A DNA stretch of 64,000 bases from Acidobacteriota bacterium. GTDB taxonomy: Bacteria > Acidobacteriota > Vicinamibacteria > Vicinamibacterales > UBA2999. How positions within the stretch are numbered: position 1 is the first letter of the stretch; every line of letters begins with the position of its first letter. This document shows, one piece after another, positions 27,733-38,223 of the stretch. The notes beneath the pieces are model-generated. The model was not told the origin of the DNA. It ran no database searches and was given only the letters and a program-made list of their open reading frames with translations. The stretch is taken from the NCBI GenBank assembly GCA_030650395.1, contig JAUSDY010000074.1, positions 113,926 through 177,925 on the forward strand. Direction: 5' to 3'. The position numbers and the translations under genes were made by a program.

Positions 27733-28633
27733 TCGCCTTGGTGATGGCGTCGGCGGAAATCTTGGCTCGGTAGTCGAGCAGCTTCTTTCCGTTTTCCAGC
27801 ATCTTGGCCACCGAGCCAATCTCGACGTTGTTGATGCTGAACTTCTTCGCCTTGATGCGTTGCTCGGCGCGAATCAGTTTGGGATCGGTCAGCGCCACCA
27901 GCGATTCGTAATGGTAATCGTCGTGGATGTCCCAGCGCGTTGCCGATCGCACGTCGGGCAGCTGCAGGATGCCAAGCGTCTTCAGATAGTCGTAACTCCA
28001 GATGTCCTGCGTGTAGTACTCGGTGACGTAATAGGCGCGCGCCGGGTTGCCGTTCCACTTCGCATTGAGCTCTTTCGCGACGTCCGTCATGCCGGTCACG
28101 TTGCCGCCGCTGTCGGCGATCATGACGATGTCCTTGAAGCCCATGGTCTTCAGGCTGGTGCTCATGTCGCGCAGAACGGCCCTGAACGTGTCTTGCGTAA
28201 TGAAGACTGCGCCAGGCGTGATGTTGGGGTTCTCCGGGTTGCCCGGCTCCATCGTGACGATCGGCGCGCACAGCGCATTACCGAGCTTCCGCGCTATCGC
28301 GGGGCACGTCGAACGCAGCACGTAGTTGTGCTTGCCGTTCGCATTGTAGGGGCCGTTCTTTTCGAGCCCGCCGCTGCCGATGATCGCCGTGGTCTTGCCG
28401 GCCTTGATGGCGTCGCGCGTTTCCATCCACGTTTGTTCTTCGATCCAGACGGTATCGAGCGCCTCGATCGGCCGCACGCCGTCGGCCACTGCCTGCGCGG
28501 CGCGCTGTTTCTCGCGCTGGGCGAGTTGTTCCGGCGTGAGGTTGGCGTCGCCGCGTCCGCCAGGCTGCTGCGCGGCCACCGTCACGGCGCAAGCGAGTAC
28601 CAGGAAAGCCACCAACACTCTTGTACGGTTCAT
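27704..28633 (-). CDS. Creatininase family protein
   Basis: AIIGSGGLEKNGPYNANGKHNYV, IVMIADSGGNVTGMTDVA; signal peptide start MNRTRVLVAFLV. Confidence 0.7.
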   Translation of the reverse strand: MNRTRVLVAFLVLACAVTVAAQQPGGRGDANLTPEQLAQREKQRAAQAVADGVRPIEALDTVWIEEQTWMETRDAIKAGKTTAIIGSGGLEKNGPYNANGKHNYVLRSTCPAIARKLGNALCAPIVTMEPGNPENPNITPGAVFITQDTFRAVLRDMSTSLKTMGFKDIVMIADSGGNVTGMTDVAKELNAKWNGNPARAYYVTEYYTQDIWSYDYLKTLGILQLPDVRSATRWDIHDDYHYESLVALTDPKLIRAEQRIKAKKFSINNVEIGSVAKMLENGKKLLDYRAKISADAITKAITDWKPATP

Positions 28634-28682
28634 ACGGTCCTCCGAGATCATGGCGAGTGCCGCCATTCTAGCCCGTGCGGGG

Positions 28683-30356
28683 CTAGAGCGCCGGATGCTT
28701 CAGATGGTGATCGGTCCTGGACTGGAACGCATGCGCCAGGAGCAGCAATTCAGGCTCGCCAAACAGCTTTCCAGTGAGCTGCAGCCCTGTGGGGGATCCC
28801 TCGAAGAATCCGCTCGGCAGGCTGATCACGGGATGGCCGGTGCGATTGGTGAGAAGCAGGTTCGCGCCGATGAAGAGGTCGAGTCCAGACATGGCCTCGT
28901 CCATCTGCTCCATGACCCGCATGCGATACCGGTTTGCCTGGATGTACTCGACGGCTGGAATGAAGCGGGCCGGCCGAATCTCGGCGGGACGGGCGCTCTG
29001 CTCGGGACCGCGTTCCACTTCGCGGAGCCTGCCGCTGCGAGTAAGGTCGTCGAACGCGGCGGCCATTTCCGCGTACCTGATGAAGTCGATGGCCTCGATC
29101 GCGACGTCAGGAAGATCGAATGGGACCACTTGAACACCGAGGCTGCGGATCACACTCAGGGCGTCCTCGTGGTTGCGGCCTGCAGCACCCTCAAACGCGG
29201 AACGCAAGTAGCCCACGCGCAGTTTCGCGACATCCGCGCTTGCGTCCCAACCGAACGGCACATCAAGGACGCTGTTGTCTTTCCCGTCGGGTCCGCAGAT
29301 GGCATTGAAGACAAGCGCACAATCCTCGGCTGAACGGCACATCGGGCCGACTGTGTCCTGGGTCCACGCCAGCGTCATCGCCCCATAGCGGCTGACTCGC
29401 CCGAACGTGGGCCGCATGCCGGTAAGCCCGTTTCGCGCCGACGGCTGAATGATCGATCCGCCCGTGTCGCTGCCGATGGAAAAGCCCACGAGTCCCGCCG
29501 CTGTGGCGGAGCCGGGGCCCGCAGACGAGCCGGAGGCATCCTGCCGGGTGTTCCATGGGTTGCGCGTCAGGCCGCCGAACCATTGCGCCGACAACGCCAG
29601 CGCGCCCGTCGAGAGCTTCGCCACCAAAATGGCGCCCGCTTCCCTCAGCTTCGTGTACACCGTGGCATCGGTATCGATGACTTGATCTTTGTAGGGAGAG
29701 GCGCCCCAGGTCGTCTTCGTCCCTCGGACCGCGAACAGGTCTTTCAATCCAAAGGGGATGCCGTGCAACGGGCCTCGGTACTTGCCGGCGGCGATCTCGG
29801 CATCTGCCTGCTTCGCCTGGGCCCGCGCCAGCTCCGGCGTGAGGCTGACCACGCAGTGGAGCATGGGATCGTATCTGGTCAATCGCGAGAGATAGAGCTC
29901 GGTCAGCTCGGAAGGCGTGACCTGCCGTGTCTCGACCAGCCTGGCTAGGTGCGTCACGGGAAGAAACGCGAGAGCTTCGTCGGTCGATGGCCGCGACACC
30001 ACCGGCACTCGGCGCCTAAGAAAGCGGGGCCCAACGGGCAACGACTTGCCCGGGGGGACGGGGTTGAACACGATGGCGGGCTGCGTGCTGTTGCCGAGGC
30101 CGGCTGTGCGAAGAAACTCGAACCCCGCCATGTAGCCGCGAGGAGCGTTCAACCGGGTCACGATCGAGTCCTGTTCCTCACGGGTGAAGGAGACGCCCGC
30201 GATCTTCTGCGCCGTCTCGATCATCTGGACCGTGACGATCGCGGAATCCTGAGCCGCGATCGTGAGCGCATCGGGCATGAGGGTCGATCCGAGACCCAGG
30301 GCTGTGAGGCACTCGAAGAACCGCCGGCGGTTGAATGCGAGTTGTTCTTCATTCAT
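28683..30356 (-). CDS. Amidase (amidase-signature family), exported
   Basis: GIPFGLKDLFAVRGTKTTWGA...QDASGSSAGPGSATAAGLVGFSIGSDTGGSIIQPSA. Confidence 0.9.
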   Translation of the reverse strand: MNEEQLAFNRRRFFECLTALGLGSTLMPDALTIAAQDSAIVTVQMIETAQKIAGVSFTREEQDSIVTRLNAPRGYMAGFEFLRTAGLGNSTQPAIVFNPVPPGKSLPVGPRFLRRRVPVVSRPSTDEALAFLPVTHLARLVETRQVTPSELTELYLSRLTRYDPMLHCVVSLTPELARAQAKQADAEIAAGKYRGPLHGIPFGLKDLFAVRGTKTTWGASPYKDQVIDTDATVYTKLREAGAILVAKLSTGALALSAQWFGGLTRNPWNTRQDASGSSAGPGSATAAGLVGFSIGSDTGGSIIQPSARNGLTGMRPTFGRVSRYGAMTLAWTQDTVGPMCRSAEDCALVFNAICGPDGKDNSVLDVPFGWDASADVAKLRVGYLRSAFEGAAGRNHEDALSVIRSLGVQVVPFDLPDVAIEAIDFIRYAEMAAAFDDLTRSGRLREVERGPEQSARPAEIRPARFIPAVEYIQANRYRMRVMEQMDEAMSGLDLFIGANLLLTNRTGHPVISLPSGFFEGSPTGLQLTGKLFGEPELLLLAHAFQSRTDHHLKHPAL

Positions 30357-30398
30357 GGGCCAAAGACTACCAAAGGTTCCAGCGTTTGCTGAGGTACG

Positions 30399-31799
30399 AT
30401 GAACGGGATGTCGCTCGTGTCGCGGCGCGCCATCCTGAAGGGCCTGACAGGCACCGTGCTCGGCGCGCGTTCGGCCGTTGCGCAAACCCGCCGATTCTCA
30501 AGACCAAAACCGCTGGCCAAGGACGCCGTCACCCATGACTGGACGGCCTATCTCGGGCCGACGCACAACGCGGTTTCGACCGAGACGAGGCTGAGCCGGA
30601 AACCGCAGCCGCCCCTGGTTTGGGAGTTCACCAAGGGCACAGGCTACGCGTCGCCGGCGATCGCCGGCGAGCGGCTCGTGTTTCTCCATCGATTGCGCGA
30701 CGAAGAGATCGTCGAGTGCCTGAACTCGGAGACAGGCTCGACGAATTGGCAATTCCGGTACCCGACCGATTTCGAAGATCGGTATGGATACAACGACGGC
30801 CCGCGATCGAGTCCGGTCATCGACGCCGCGCGAGCGTACACGGTGGGCGCGCAGGGGCAACTGCATTGCCTCGACCTGGAAACTGGCCGAATGATCTGGA
30901 AGCGCGACCTGGACAAGGAGTACCGCGTCCCTCAGGATTTCTTCGGGCGATCGTCGACGCCCCTGATTGAAGGCCCACACCTGATCGTGAATGTCGGCGC
31001 GCCTGGCGGTCCGTGCGTCGTCGGATTCGACAAGATCACGGGACGCGAAGTCTGGCGGGCCGGTACGCAGTGGGGGGCCAGCTACGCGTCGCCGGTTCCG
31101 GCAGTGGTCCACGGGCAGCGGCGCGTCTTCGTGTTTGCCGGAGGCGAGTCCCAACCGCCAACCGGCGGGCTGATGTCCATCAATCCGACAAACGGTCGGG
31201 TCGATTTTTCATTTGCATTTCGAAGCCGGGTGTACGAGTCGGTCAACGCCTCGTGTCCGGTCGTCTTCGACAACAAGGTGTTCGTTTCGGCGAGCTATCG
31301 GGCAGGAGGCGCGCTGATCGAGATTCGACCGGATTTCACTCACAGGCTGGTGTGGACCACGCAGGAGTTTGGGCTGCATTTCAACACGCCCATTCACAAG
31401 AATGGCTACTTATACGGATTCGATGGACGCAACGAGTCCGACGCGTCGCTCGCGTGCGTTGATGTGTCGAGCGGCAAAGTCGTGTGGCGCAACGCGCCCG
31501 AATGGGCTGAACTGATCCAGGTCGGTGGTCAGCCCCAACGGCAGCTGGTCGGGACTTATCGGGGATCGTTACTGGCCGTCGATGGGCAGTTCCTGTGCCT
31601 GGGCGAGCTCGGGCATTTGTTATGGATGGACCTCACGCCGAAGGGATACCAGGAGGTCTCGCGCACGCGGCTGTTCGTGGCGCGCGAGTCGTGGACGCTG
31701 CCAGTGCTGAGCCGCGGGCTGCTCTACGTCGTGCAGAACACGCGGGATTTCATGTCGGGCGCCCGCCCGCGGCTGCTCTGTTACGACCTCCGGGCGTGA
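30399..31799 (+). CDS. PQQ-like beta-propeller repeat protein
   Basis: Repeats such as HCLDLETGRMIWKRDLDKEYRV, GFDKITGREVWRAG. Confidence 0.75.
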   Translation: MNGMSLVSRRAILKGLTGTVLGARSAVAQTRRFSRPKPLAKDAVTHDWTAYLGPTHNAVSTETRLSRKPQPPLVWEFTKGTGYASPAIAGERLVFLHRLRDEEIVECLNSETGSTNWQFRYPTDFEDRYGYNDGPRSSPVIDAARAYTVGAQGQLHCLDLETGRMIWKRDLDKEYRVPQDFFGRSSTPLIEGPHLIVNVGAPGGPCVVGFDKITGREVWRAGTQWGASYASPVPAVVHGQRRVFVFAGGESQPPTGGLMSINPTNGRVDFSFAFRSRVYESVNASCPVVFDNKVFVSASYRAGGALIEIRPDFTHRLVWTTQEFGLHFNTPIHKNGYLYGFDGRNESDASLACVDVSSGKVVWRNAPEWAELIQVGGQPQRQLVGTYRGSLLAVDGQFLCLGELGHLLWMDLTPKGYQEVSRTRLFVARESWTLPVLSRGLLYVVQNTRDFMSGARPRLLCYDLRA

Positions 31800-31854
31800 G
31801 GCCCGCTACTTCTTTTGCTCCACTTCCGAGGTGATGCGTCCGTGGCGCGCGCGA

Positions 31855-32922
31855 TTACCGCGGCGTCAGCGGAATCGCCCGCGGCGGCGGCTGGTCCACG
31901 CACAACTCGCAGACGCGCTGGAACACGCGGAACCCGACGATCGTGACGTCTGGCGAAAGATAGCCTTCACGAACCGGCTCCGGGCGCAGCAGGTCCGTGC
32001 TCAAGTACTTCTTGTTGCTGTCGGCGAAGACGGTCACCACGACCGACGTGGGGCCGAGGGCGTTCTGGACGTGCAGCGCGCCGAGGAAGTTGGCTCCCGA
32101 CGAAATGCCCACCGCCAGCCCGCAGTGCGCGAGCTGCTGGGCCAGGAGAATCGCGTCGCCGTCGTGAACGGCCACCACCGAATCGAGTTCCTCGAGCTTG
32201 AGGATGGGCGGGATGAATTCGTCCGAGATGCCCTGAATGCGATGCTGGCCGACCTTGCGCCCGGTCGACAGGGTGGGCGACTCCGCCGGCTCGAGCGGGT
32301 GCACCCGCACCGACGGCTGGCGCGTGCGCAAATAGCGGCCGGCACCCATCACGGTGCCGCCCGTGCCCACGCCGGCGACGAAGGCGTCCACGCCCAGTCC
32401 CGCCTGCTGCAGCTGCAGCCAAATCTCGGGGCCGGTGGTGTCGAAGTGCGCCTGCACGTTGGCCTCGTTCGAGAACTGACACGGCAGGAACACGCGCGGG
32501 TCTCTGGCGGCGAACGCTTCGGAGAGGCGGATGCTCCCGAGAAAACCGCCCTCCGCCCGGCTCACCGGCACGATCGACGCCCCGAAGCTGGCAATCAGCG
32601 ACATGCGCTCGGGGCTCATCCAGTCCGGCATGAAGACCGTCACCGGGTGGCCGAGCGCGCGCCCGATGGCCGAGAACGAGATGCCGGTATTGCCGCTGGT
32701 GGCCTCGGCGATCGGATCGCCGGGCCGGATCCGGCCGTCCCGATAGCCGTGCTCCAGGATGTGCAGGGCCATCCGGTCCTTGATGCTGCCGGTGAGATTC
32801 AACGACTCCTGTTTCGCGTAGATCACCCGCGGCTCGCCGCGCCAGGCGAAGTCGACGGCGAGGAGCGGTGTATTGCCCACCAGCCGGTGAAGCGAGCGGA
32901 ATCGCTCGGCGGCACTAGTCAT
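31855..32922 (-). CDS. PLP-dependent cysteine synthase family protein
   Basis: [11 protein letters not shown]...[16 protein letters not shown]...[10 protein letters not shown]...[15 protein letters not shown]. Confidence 0.85.
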   Translation of the reverse strand: MTSAAERFRSLHRLVGNTPLLAVDFAWRGEPRVIYAKQESLNLTGSIKDRMALHILEHGYRDGRIRPGDPIAEATSGNTGISFSAIGRALGHPVTVFMPDWMSPERMSLIASFGASIVPVSRAEGGFLGSIRLSEAFAARDPRVFLPCQFSNEANVQAHFDTTGPEIWLQLQQAGLGVDAFVAGVGTGGTVMGAGRYLRTRQPSVRVHPLEPAESPTLSTGRKVGQHRIQGISDEFIPPILKLEELDSVVAVHDGDAILLAQQLAHCGLAVGISSGANFLGALHVQNALGPTSVVVTVFADSNKKYLSTDLLRPEPVREGYLSPDVTIVGFRVFQRVCELCVDQPPPRAIPLTPR

Positions 32923-33068
32923 GGCCGGCCTTCCGGTATCGAATTGGCCGGTACGGGCTCTTCGCGCTCGGCCAGCGTGAACGGCTCGCGGAGCACCGCC
33001 TCGCCGCGCATGTCGACCGCGATGTACTCCTCGCCTGTGACGCTGTCGTGTTCCGTCGACCACTCCAT
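32919..33068 (-). CDS. Small hypothetical protein, coupled to the cysteine-synthase-like gene
   Basis: [53 protein letters not shown] overlap with 32922. Confidence 0.4.
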   Translation of the reverse strand: MEWSTEHDSVTGEEYIAVDMRGEAVLREPFTLAEREEPVPANSIPEGRP

Positions 33069-33219
33069 GATCCCCGTCCGATTCGGCTAAAGATCGCGCC
33101 GTCTCGAGCACGGTCTCCCGCGGTCGTGGACGACATCGAGCGTCGTTTGCACATTGAGTCTATCGCGATACCCGCGGCATCTTCCCCGGGGTACACGGGG
33201 AAATCCGCGAATCCCACCC

Positions 33220-33719
33220 TTAACCTGCTCTACGCGTTCGATCGCATCACGGGCGAGCCGATCTGGCCGATGCCGGAGAAGGCGGTCCCGCAGTCCGACG
33301 TGCCGGGGGAGAAGACCTCGCCGACACAGCCCTTCCCGTCCAAGCCGCCGGTCTATTCGCGCAACCACCTGGCGGCCGACGACGTGATCGATTTCACGCC
33401 GGAGTTACGCGCCCAGGCGCTGTTGAACCTGAAGAAGTTCCGGTGGGAGCAGACGCCGTTTGTCCCCTATTCGGTGCCGAACGACACGGTACTCGGCAGC
33501 GTCCAGGTCGGCAACACGATGGGCGGCGTCAACTGGCCGGGCTCGTCGTTCAACCCCGAAACGGGCATCTTCTTTACCCAGGCGGAGATGCCGAGCCAGA
33601 GTATGGCGCTCAAGATGATCAAGTACGTCGCGGACAAGCCATCGGCCGAGGGGCCGCCGCAGGGCGACACTCGCGCGGGTTTTCAAGCAACGCTGCGCAT
33701 TTTCCCCCACCTCGAATGA
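33220..33719 (+). pseudogene. Internal fragment of a quinoprotein (PQQ) dehydrogenase
   Basis: LLYAFDRITGEPIWPMPEKAVPQSDVPGEKTSPTQPFPSKPP...GGVNWPGSSFNPETGIFFTQ; lacks N-terminal half and C-terminal end. Confidence 0.65.
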
Positions 33720-33834
33720 GGAACCACGTGTCCCACGCCGGTATTCCGGCGCAAGCGGCGCCTCTACCCGGTTCTTGGCTTGGCGCCAACTGGTGCGCAA
33801 CTTGCACCGCCCAGCCTCAAAAGCGGGTGCTGCC

Positions 33835-34032
33835 ATGGACGAACGTTCCAGCGTGGAATCGTGCCGGTGGGCGAGACTGACCGTCCGCCTGCCATACCCT
33901 TTGTGGCTGGAATGCGAAGACAAGCCTTGGTCGTGCCTTCGCGATCCCGAGCCGCGTCCTCTTGAAAGCACTGACGTCTGCCACGGGTGCCTTCGGTGGC
34001 AACCGCGCCGCCTCCACGTGAGCGCGAACTGA
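33835..34032 (+). CDS. Small Cys-rich hypothetical protein
   Basis: MDERSSVESCRWARLTVRLPYPLWLECEDKPWSCLRDPEPRPLESTDVCHGCLRWQPRRLHVSAN; immediately upstream of oxidoreductase operon. Confidence 0.5.
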   Translation: MDERSSVESCRWARLTVRLPYPLWLECEDKPWSCLRDPEPRPLESTDVCHGCLRWQPRRLHVSAN

Positions 34033-34043
34033 AAGGACCCGCT

Positions 34044-35027
34044 GTGTCCTTACCCACCGAAGGCTTCTTCGAGTTGCGATTCGAGTCGATTGGCGGCCTG
34101 GGCGCTCATGGCGCGGGCCAGATCCTCGCCACCGCCGCCGTGCTGCACATGGGTCTCAACGGCGCGCAGTTCTCGTCGTATGGATCGGAAAAGAAGGGCT
34201 CGCTCGTGCGAACGTTCGTGCGCCTGGGGCCGGCCGGACGCCCCGTCCGCACCAGTGCCCCGGTCGAGGCGCCCAACGCCATCGTCGTCTTCCACGCCGC
34301 GCTGCTGCGCAACCCCGCGACCTTTGGCGGCCTCAGGAACGACGGCTTGCTGATCTACAACTCGCCGCCGGGCCCCGTGCCCGAAGCCCTGGCGGCGCTG
34401 CCCCGTACCGCCCTGGCGATTCGCGTGGACGCGCTTGGGATTGCCGTCGCGGAGAAGTCGCGGCCGAACGCAGTGCTGCTCGGCACGCTGTGCGCGGTGG
34501 TCCCGTTCCTCGACTCCGCTCACGTGCGCGGGGCGCTCGCGGAAGAGTTCGCCGGCAAGCACCCCGAGGCGGTGGCGTCGAACGATCGGGCGTTCCGACG
34601 GGGCGCGACCGAGTTCGAGGTGCACGAGGGCGTGGGCCTGGCCGAGGGCGATCTGCCCATCGTCCGGCCCGAGCCGGTCTGGGGCTACGAGACGCAGCCC
34701 GTGGGCGGGATCATCGCGGAGCCCGGTAACACAGCCTGGAACGACCTCTCGCTGTCGCGGACCGGGTGGATGCCGGTGTTGCATCACGACAAGTGCATTC
34801 ACTGCGGCACCTGCGATCTCGTGTGCCCGGATCTCTGCCTCGTCTGGCGCGACGGCGGCCCGGACAGCACCTTCGAGCGCGAGCTCATGGGCGTCGACTA
34901 TCGCTACTGCAAGGGCTGCATGCGCTGCGTGGAGTCGTGTCCGACGTCTGCCCTCGTGCGCGAGGCCGAGACACCCGGGTTGGCCGACCAGCTGCGGGTG
35001 CCGCAGTTTCCAGGTTTCATCAGCTAG
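34044..35027 (+). CDS. 2-oxoacid:ferredoxin oxidoreductase, fused gamma-delta subunit
   Basis: FESIGGLGAHGAGQILATAAV; two 4Fe-4S motifs CIHCGTCDLVCPDLC and CKGCMRCVESCP. GTG start likely. Confidence 0.85.
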   Translation: MSLPTEGFFELRFESIGGLGAHGAGQILATAAVLHMGLNGAQFSSYGSEKKGSLVRTFVRLGPAGRPVRTSAPVEAPNAIVVFHAALLRNPATFGGLRNDGLLIYNSPPGPVPEALAALPRTALAIRVDALGIAVAEKSRPNAVLLGTLCAVVPFLDSAHVRGALAEEFAGKHPEAVASNDRAFRRGATEFEVHEGVGLAEGDLPIVRPEPVWGYETQPVGGIIAEPGNTAWNDLSLSRTGWMPVLHHDKCIHCGTCDLVCPDLCLVWRDGGPDSTFERELMGVDYRYCKGCMRCVESCPTSALVREAETPGLADQLRVPQFPGFIS

Positions 35028-37343
35028 GTGAGTGAACGCATGGCGACCGAGATCCTGACGCCGCCGTTGACCGGCACCCGCGCTGCCGGCACCGCGCAAC
35101 AGAAGGTGGACTTCAAGAGTGGCAACGAAGCCGCCGCCCTGGCCGCGCGTGACATCGGGTTTCACGTGATGGGGTACTTCCCGATCACGCCGTCCACCGA
35201 GGTCGCCGAGAACCTGTCGAAGATGCAGGCCGACGGCGAGCACGAGATCGTGATGATCGCCGGCGACGGCGAGCACGGGGCCGCGGGCATCTGCTACGGC
35301 GCGGCCCTCGGCGGCGGCCGCGTGCTGAATGCCACGAGCGCCAATGGACTGCTCTTCTCGCTCGAGCAGCTGCCGGTGCAGGCGGGCACGCGCGTGCCGA
35401 TGGTGCTCAACGTGGCGGCGCGGGCGGTGTCGGGACCGCTCGACATCCGCGGCGATCATTCCGACATCTACTTCGCGCTCAACACTGGTTGGATCATGCT
35501 GTGCGCGCGGGACCCCCAGGCCGTCTACGACCTGAACTTCGCGGCCGTGCGGATCGGCGAGCATCCCGACGTCCGGCTGCCGGTGATCGTGTGCTACGAC
35601 GGCTTCGTCACGAGCCACCAGAAGCGCCGCATCGAGGTGTTCGACGACGCGGACGCCGTGCGCGGGTTCCTCGGCACGCGGCCGGAGTATCCGACGCCGC
35701 TCGACCTCGAGCATCCGAAGACCTTCGGGCCGTACATGAACGACCCGGACCTGATCAACAACAAGGTCCAGCTCTCGCGGGCGATGGACGCCGCGCGCAC
35801 CCTGATTCCCGCCGTGTTCGCGGAACTCGAAGCTCTGACCGGCCGCGCCTATCCGGTGCTCGATGCCTATCGCATGCGCGATGCGGATGCGGCCGTCGTG
35901 CTGCTGAATTCGGCGGCCGAGACGGCGAAGGAAACCGCCGACGAACGGCGGGCGCTCGGCGAGCGCGTCGGCGTGCTCTCGCCGAACGTCTTGCGGCCGT
36001 TCCCGACGGAGGCGTTCCGCCAGGCGCTGGCGTCGGTGGACGCGGTGACCATCGGCGACCGCGCCGACTCGTACGGCGCCGACGGCGGCAACCTGTCGCT
36101 CGAGGTGCGGGCGGCGCTGCAAGTCGATCGCCATAACGACACGCTGGTCGTCTCACGAATCTACGGCCTGGGCGGCAAAGACTTCGACGCCGCCGATGCG
36201 CGCACGTTCTTCGCCGAGGCGGTGGCCGCGGGGCGCAGCCGGACCGTCGACACGCCGTTTGCCTATCACGGCGCCACGCCCGGACGGCCCGATCGCGCTC
36301 CGCGTCCAGGCCTGCCGCCAATCCCGCTCGACGCGACGCGCGGCATGGCGCACGTGCAGCGTGACAAGAGCACCGGCAAGCTGCGCGTGGAACTCGAGCC
36401 GATCTGGAAGATGACCTCGGTGCCCAGCCGCATCGCACCGGGCCACGGCGCCTGCCCGGGCTGCGGGTACTTCCCGACCTTCCATCAGATCAGCCGCGTC
36501 CTCGAGGGCGACATCGTCGTCCTCTACCAGACCGGCTGCGCGATGGTGGTGACGACGGGGTACCCGTCGACGGCGCACCGCGTCAACTACGTCCACAACC
36601 TGTTCCAGAACGGCGCCGCGACGCTCTCGGGGCTCGTGGAGATGTATCACGAGCGCGTGCGCCGCAAGGAGCTTCCAGAGGGGAAGGACGTCACCTTCGT
36701 GATGATCTCGGGCGACGGCGGCATGGACATCGGCATGGGGCCGGCGCTCGGCGCTGCGCACCGCAACCACCGGATGATGATTCTCGAATACGACAACCAG
36801 GGCTACATGAACACGGGCGCGCAGTTGTCGTACTCGACGCCGTTCGGCCACCGCACGTCGACGAGCGAGGTGGGGACGGCGGCGGCGGGCAAGCGCTACC
36901 ACCACAAGGACACCGCCCAGATCTTCGCCGCGTGCCACCTGCCGTATGTGTTCACCGCGAGTGAAGGCTACCCCGAGGACTTGATGCGCAAGGTCGCCAA
37001 GGCACAGTGGTACGCGAAGCACGAGGGTCTCGTCTACGGCAAGATCCTGTCGTTCTGCCCGCTCAACTGGAAGACCACGGACGACGCCGCTGAACCGGTG
37101 CTGCAGGCCGCCATCGACACCTGCTTCTTCCCGCTATACGAGGTCGAGCACGGGCACACCGCGCTGACCTACGACCCCGAGGCCGCCGGCCGCCGCCAGG
37201 CAGTCACCGAGTGGTTGAAGCTCATGGGCAAGACCCGGCACCTGCTGAAGTCCGACCACGCGGAGGCGGTCACCGGCATCCAGGCCGAAGTGGACCGCCG
37301 ATGGCGCCGGCTCAAGGCGATGCACGAGCACCCGGAGTTGTAG
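35028..37343 (+). CDS. 2-oxoacid:ferredoxin oxidoreductase, fused alpha-beta subunit
   Basis: GNEAAALAARDIGFHVMGYFPITPSTEVAE and GHGACPGCGYFPTFHQI...MISGDGGMDIGMGPALGAAHRN (TPP-binding). Confidence 0.9.
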   Translation: MSERMATEILTPPLTGTRAAGTAQQKVDFKSGNEAAALAARDIGFHVMGYFPITPSTEVAENLSKMQADGEHEIVMIAGDGEHGAAGICYGAALGGGRVLNATSANGLLFSLEQLPVQAGTRVPMVLNVAARAVSGPLDIRGDHSDIYFALNTGWIMLCARDPQAVYDLNFAAVRIGEHPDVRLPVIVCYDGFVTSHQKRRIEVFDDADAVRGFLGTRPEYPTPLDLEHPKTFGPYMNDPDLINNKVQLSRAMDAARTLIPAVFAELEALTGRAYPVLDAYRMRDADAAVVLLNSAAETAKETADERRALGERVGVLSPNVLRPFPTEAFRQALASVDAVTIGDRADSYGADGGNLSLEVRAALQVDRHNDTLVVSRIYGLGGKDFDAADARTFFAEAVAAGRSRTVDTPFAYHGATPGRPDRAPRPGLPPIPLDATRGMAHVQRDKSTGKLRVELEPIWKMTSVPSRIAPGHGACPGCGYFPTFHQISRVLEGDIVVLYQTGCAMVVTTGYPSTAHRVNYVHNLFQNGAATLSGLVEMYHERVRRKELPEGKDVTFVMISGDGGMDIGMGPALGAAHRNHRMMILEYDNQGYMNTGAQLSYSTPFGHRTSTSEVGTAAAGKRYHHKDTAQIFAACHLPYVFTASEGYPEDLMRKVAKAQWYAKHEGLVYGKILSFCPLNWKTTDDAAEPVLQAAIDTCFFPLYEVEHGHTALTYDPEAAGRRQAVTEWLKLMGKTRHLLKSDHAEAVTGIQAEVDRRWRRLKAMHEHPEL

Positions 37344-37356
37344 GAGAGGGAGCCGC

Positions 37357-38223
37357 ATGACACGCATCCTCGACGCTCGCCAGCTGACGCCGGTCACGAA
37401 GCTCTTCCGGCTCGAGGCGCCGCTGATTGCCGCGTCGGCCCGGCCGGGTCAGTTCGTGATGCTGCGCGTCCGCGAGGGCGGCGAGCGGATCCCGATCACC
37501 ATCGCCGACTACGATCGCGCGGCCGGCACGATCACGATCGTCGTGCAGGAGGCCGGCGCGACCACGCGGCGCGTCTGCGCGCTCGAGTCCGGCGATTCGC
37601 TGCTCGACGTCGCCGGCCCGCTCGGCAGCGAGATCGACCTTCCGCCGGTCGGTCACATTTGCGGCGTCGGCGGGGGGTTTGGATCCGCGGCGCTGCTGTG
37701 CTTCATGCGCGAGCGCAGCGCCCTCGGCGACAAGACGACGACCATTCTCGGCGCCCGCACCAGGGAGCTGATTATTCTCGCCGACGAACTGGCGCGCGTG
37801 TCGGGGGCGGTCGAGATTTGCACGGACGACGGATCCGCCGGTTTCCGCGGGCTGGTCACCGGGCGGCTGGCCCGGTTGATTGCCGGCGAGGGCTCCGGCC
37901 GGCCGGACGCGGTCGTGGCGATTGGGCCGATGGCGATGATGCGGGCGGTCGCCGAGACCACCCGCCCTCATGGCATCAGGACGCTCGTCTCGATGGATCC
38001 GCTGATGGTCGACGGCACCGGCATGTGCGGCGGGTGCCGCGTCACGGTGGGAGGGCAGGCGCGGTTTGCCTGCGTGGACGGCCCGTGCTTCGACGCCCAC
38101 GAGGTGGACTTCGACACGGCGATGCGACGCAGCAAGGCCTACGTGCGCGAGGAGAAGATCGCCTCCGACCGCGCCGGCTGCGCTTCGGGAAGGAGCGGGG
38201 GTCATGCCAGTCAGGCGCACTGA
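37357..38223 (+). CDS. NfnA-like FAD/NAD-binding ferredoxin-NADP reductase subunit (sulfide dehydrogenase subunit SudB type)
   Basis: RPGQFVMLRVREGGERIPITIADYD...GVGGGFGSAALLCFMRER...MCGGCRVTVGGQARFACVDGPCFDAHEVDF. Confidence 0.88.
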   Translation: MTRILDARQLTPVTKLFRLEAPLIAASARPGQFVMLRVREGGERIPITIADYDRAAGTITIVVQEAGATTRRVCALESGDSLLDVAGPLGSEIDLPPVGHICGVGGGFGSAALLCFMRERSALGDKTTTILGARTRELIILADELARVSGAVEICTDDGSAGFRGLVTGRLARLIAGEGSGRPDAVVAIGPMAMMRAVAETTRPHGIRTLVSMDPLMVDGTGMCGGCRVTVGGQARFACVDGPCFDAHEVDFDTAMRRSKAYVREEKIASDRAGCASGRSGGHASQAH

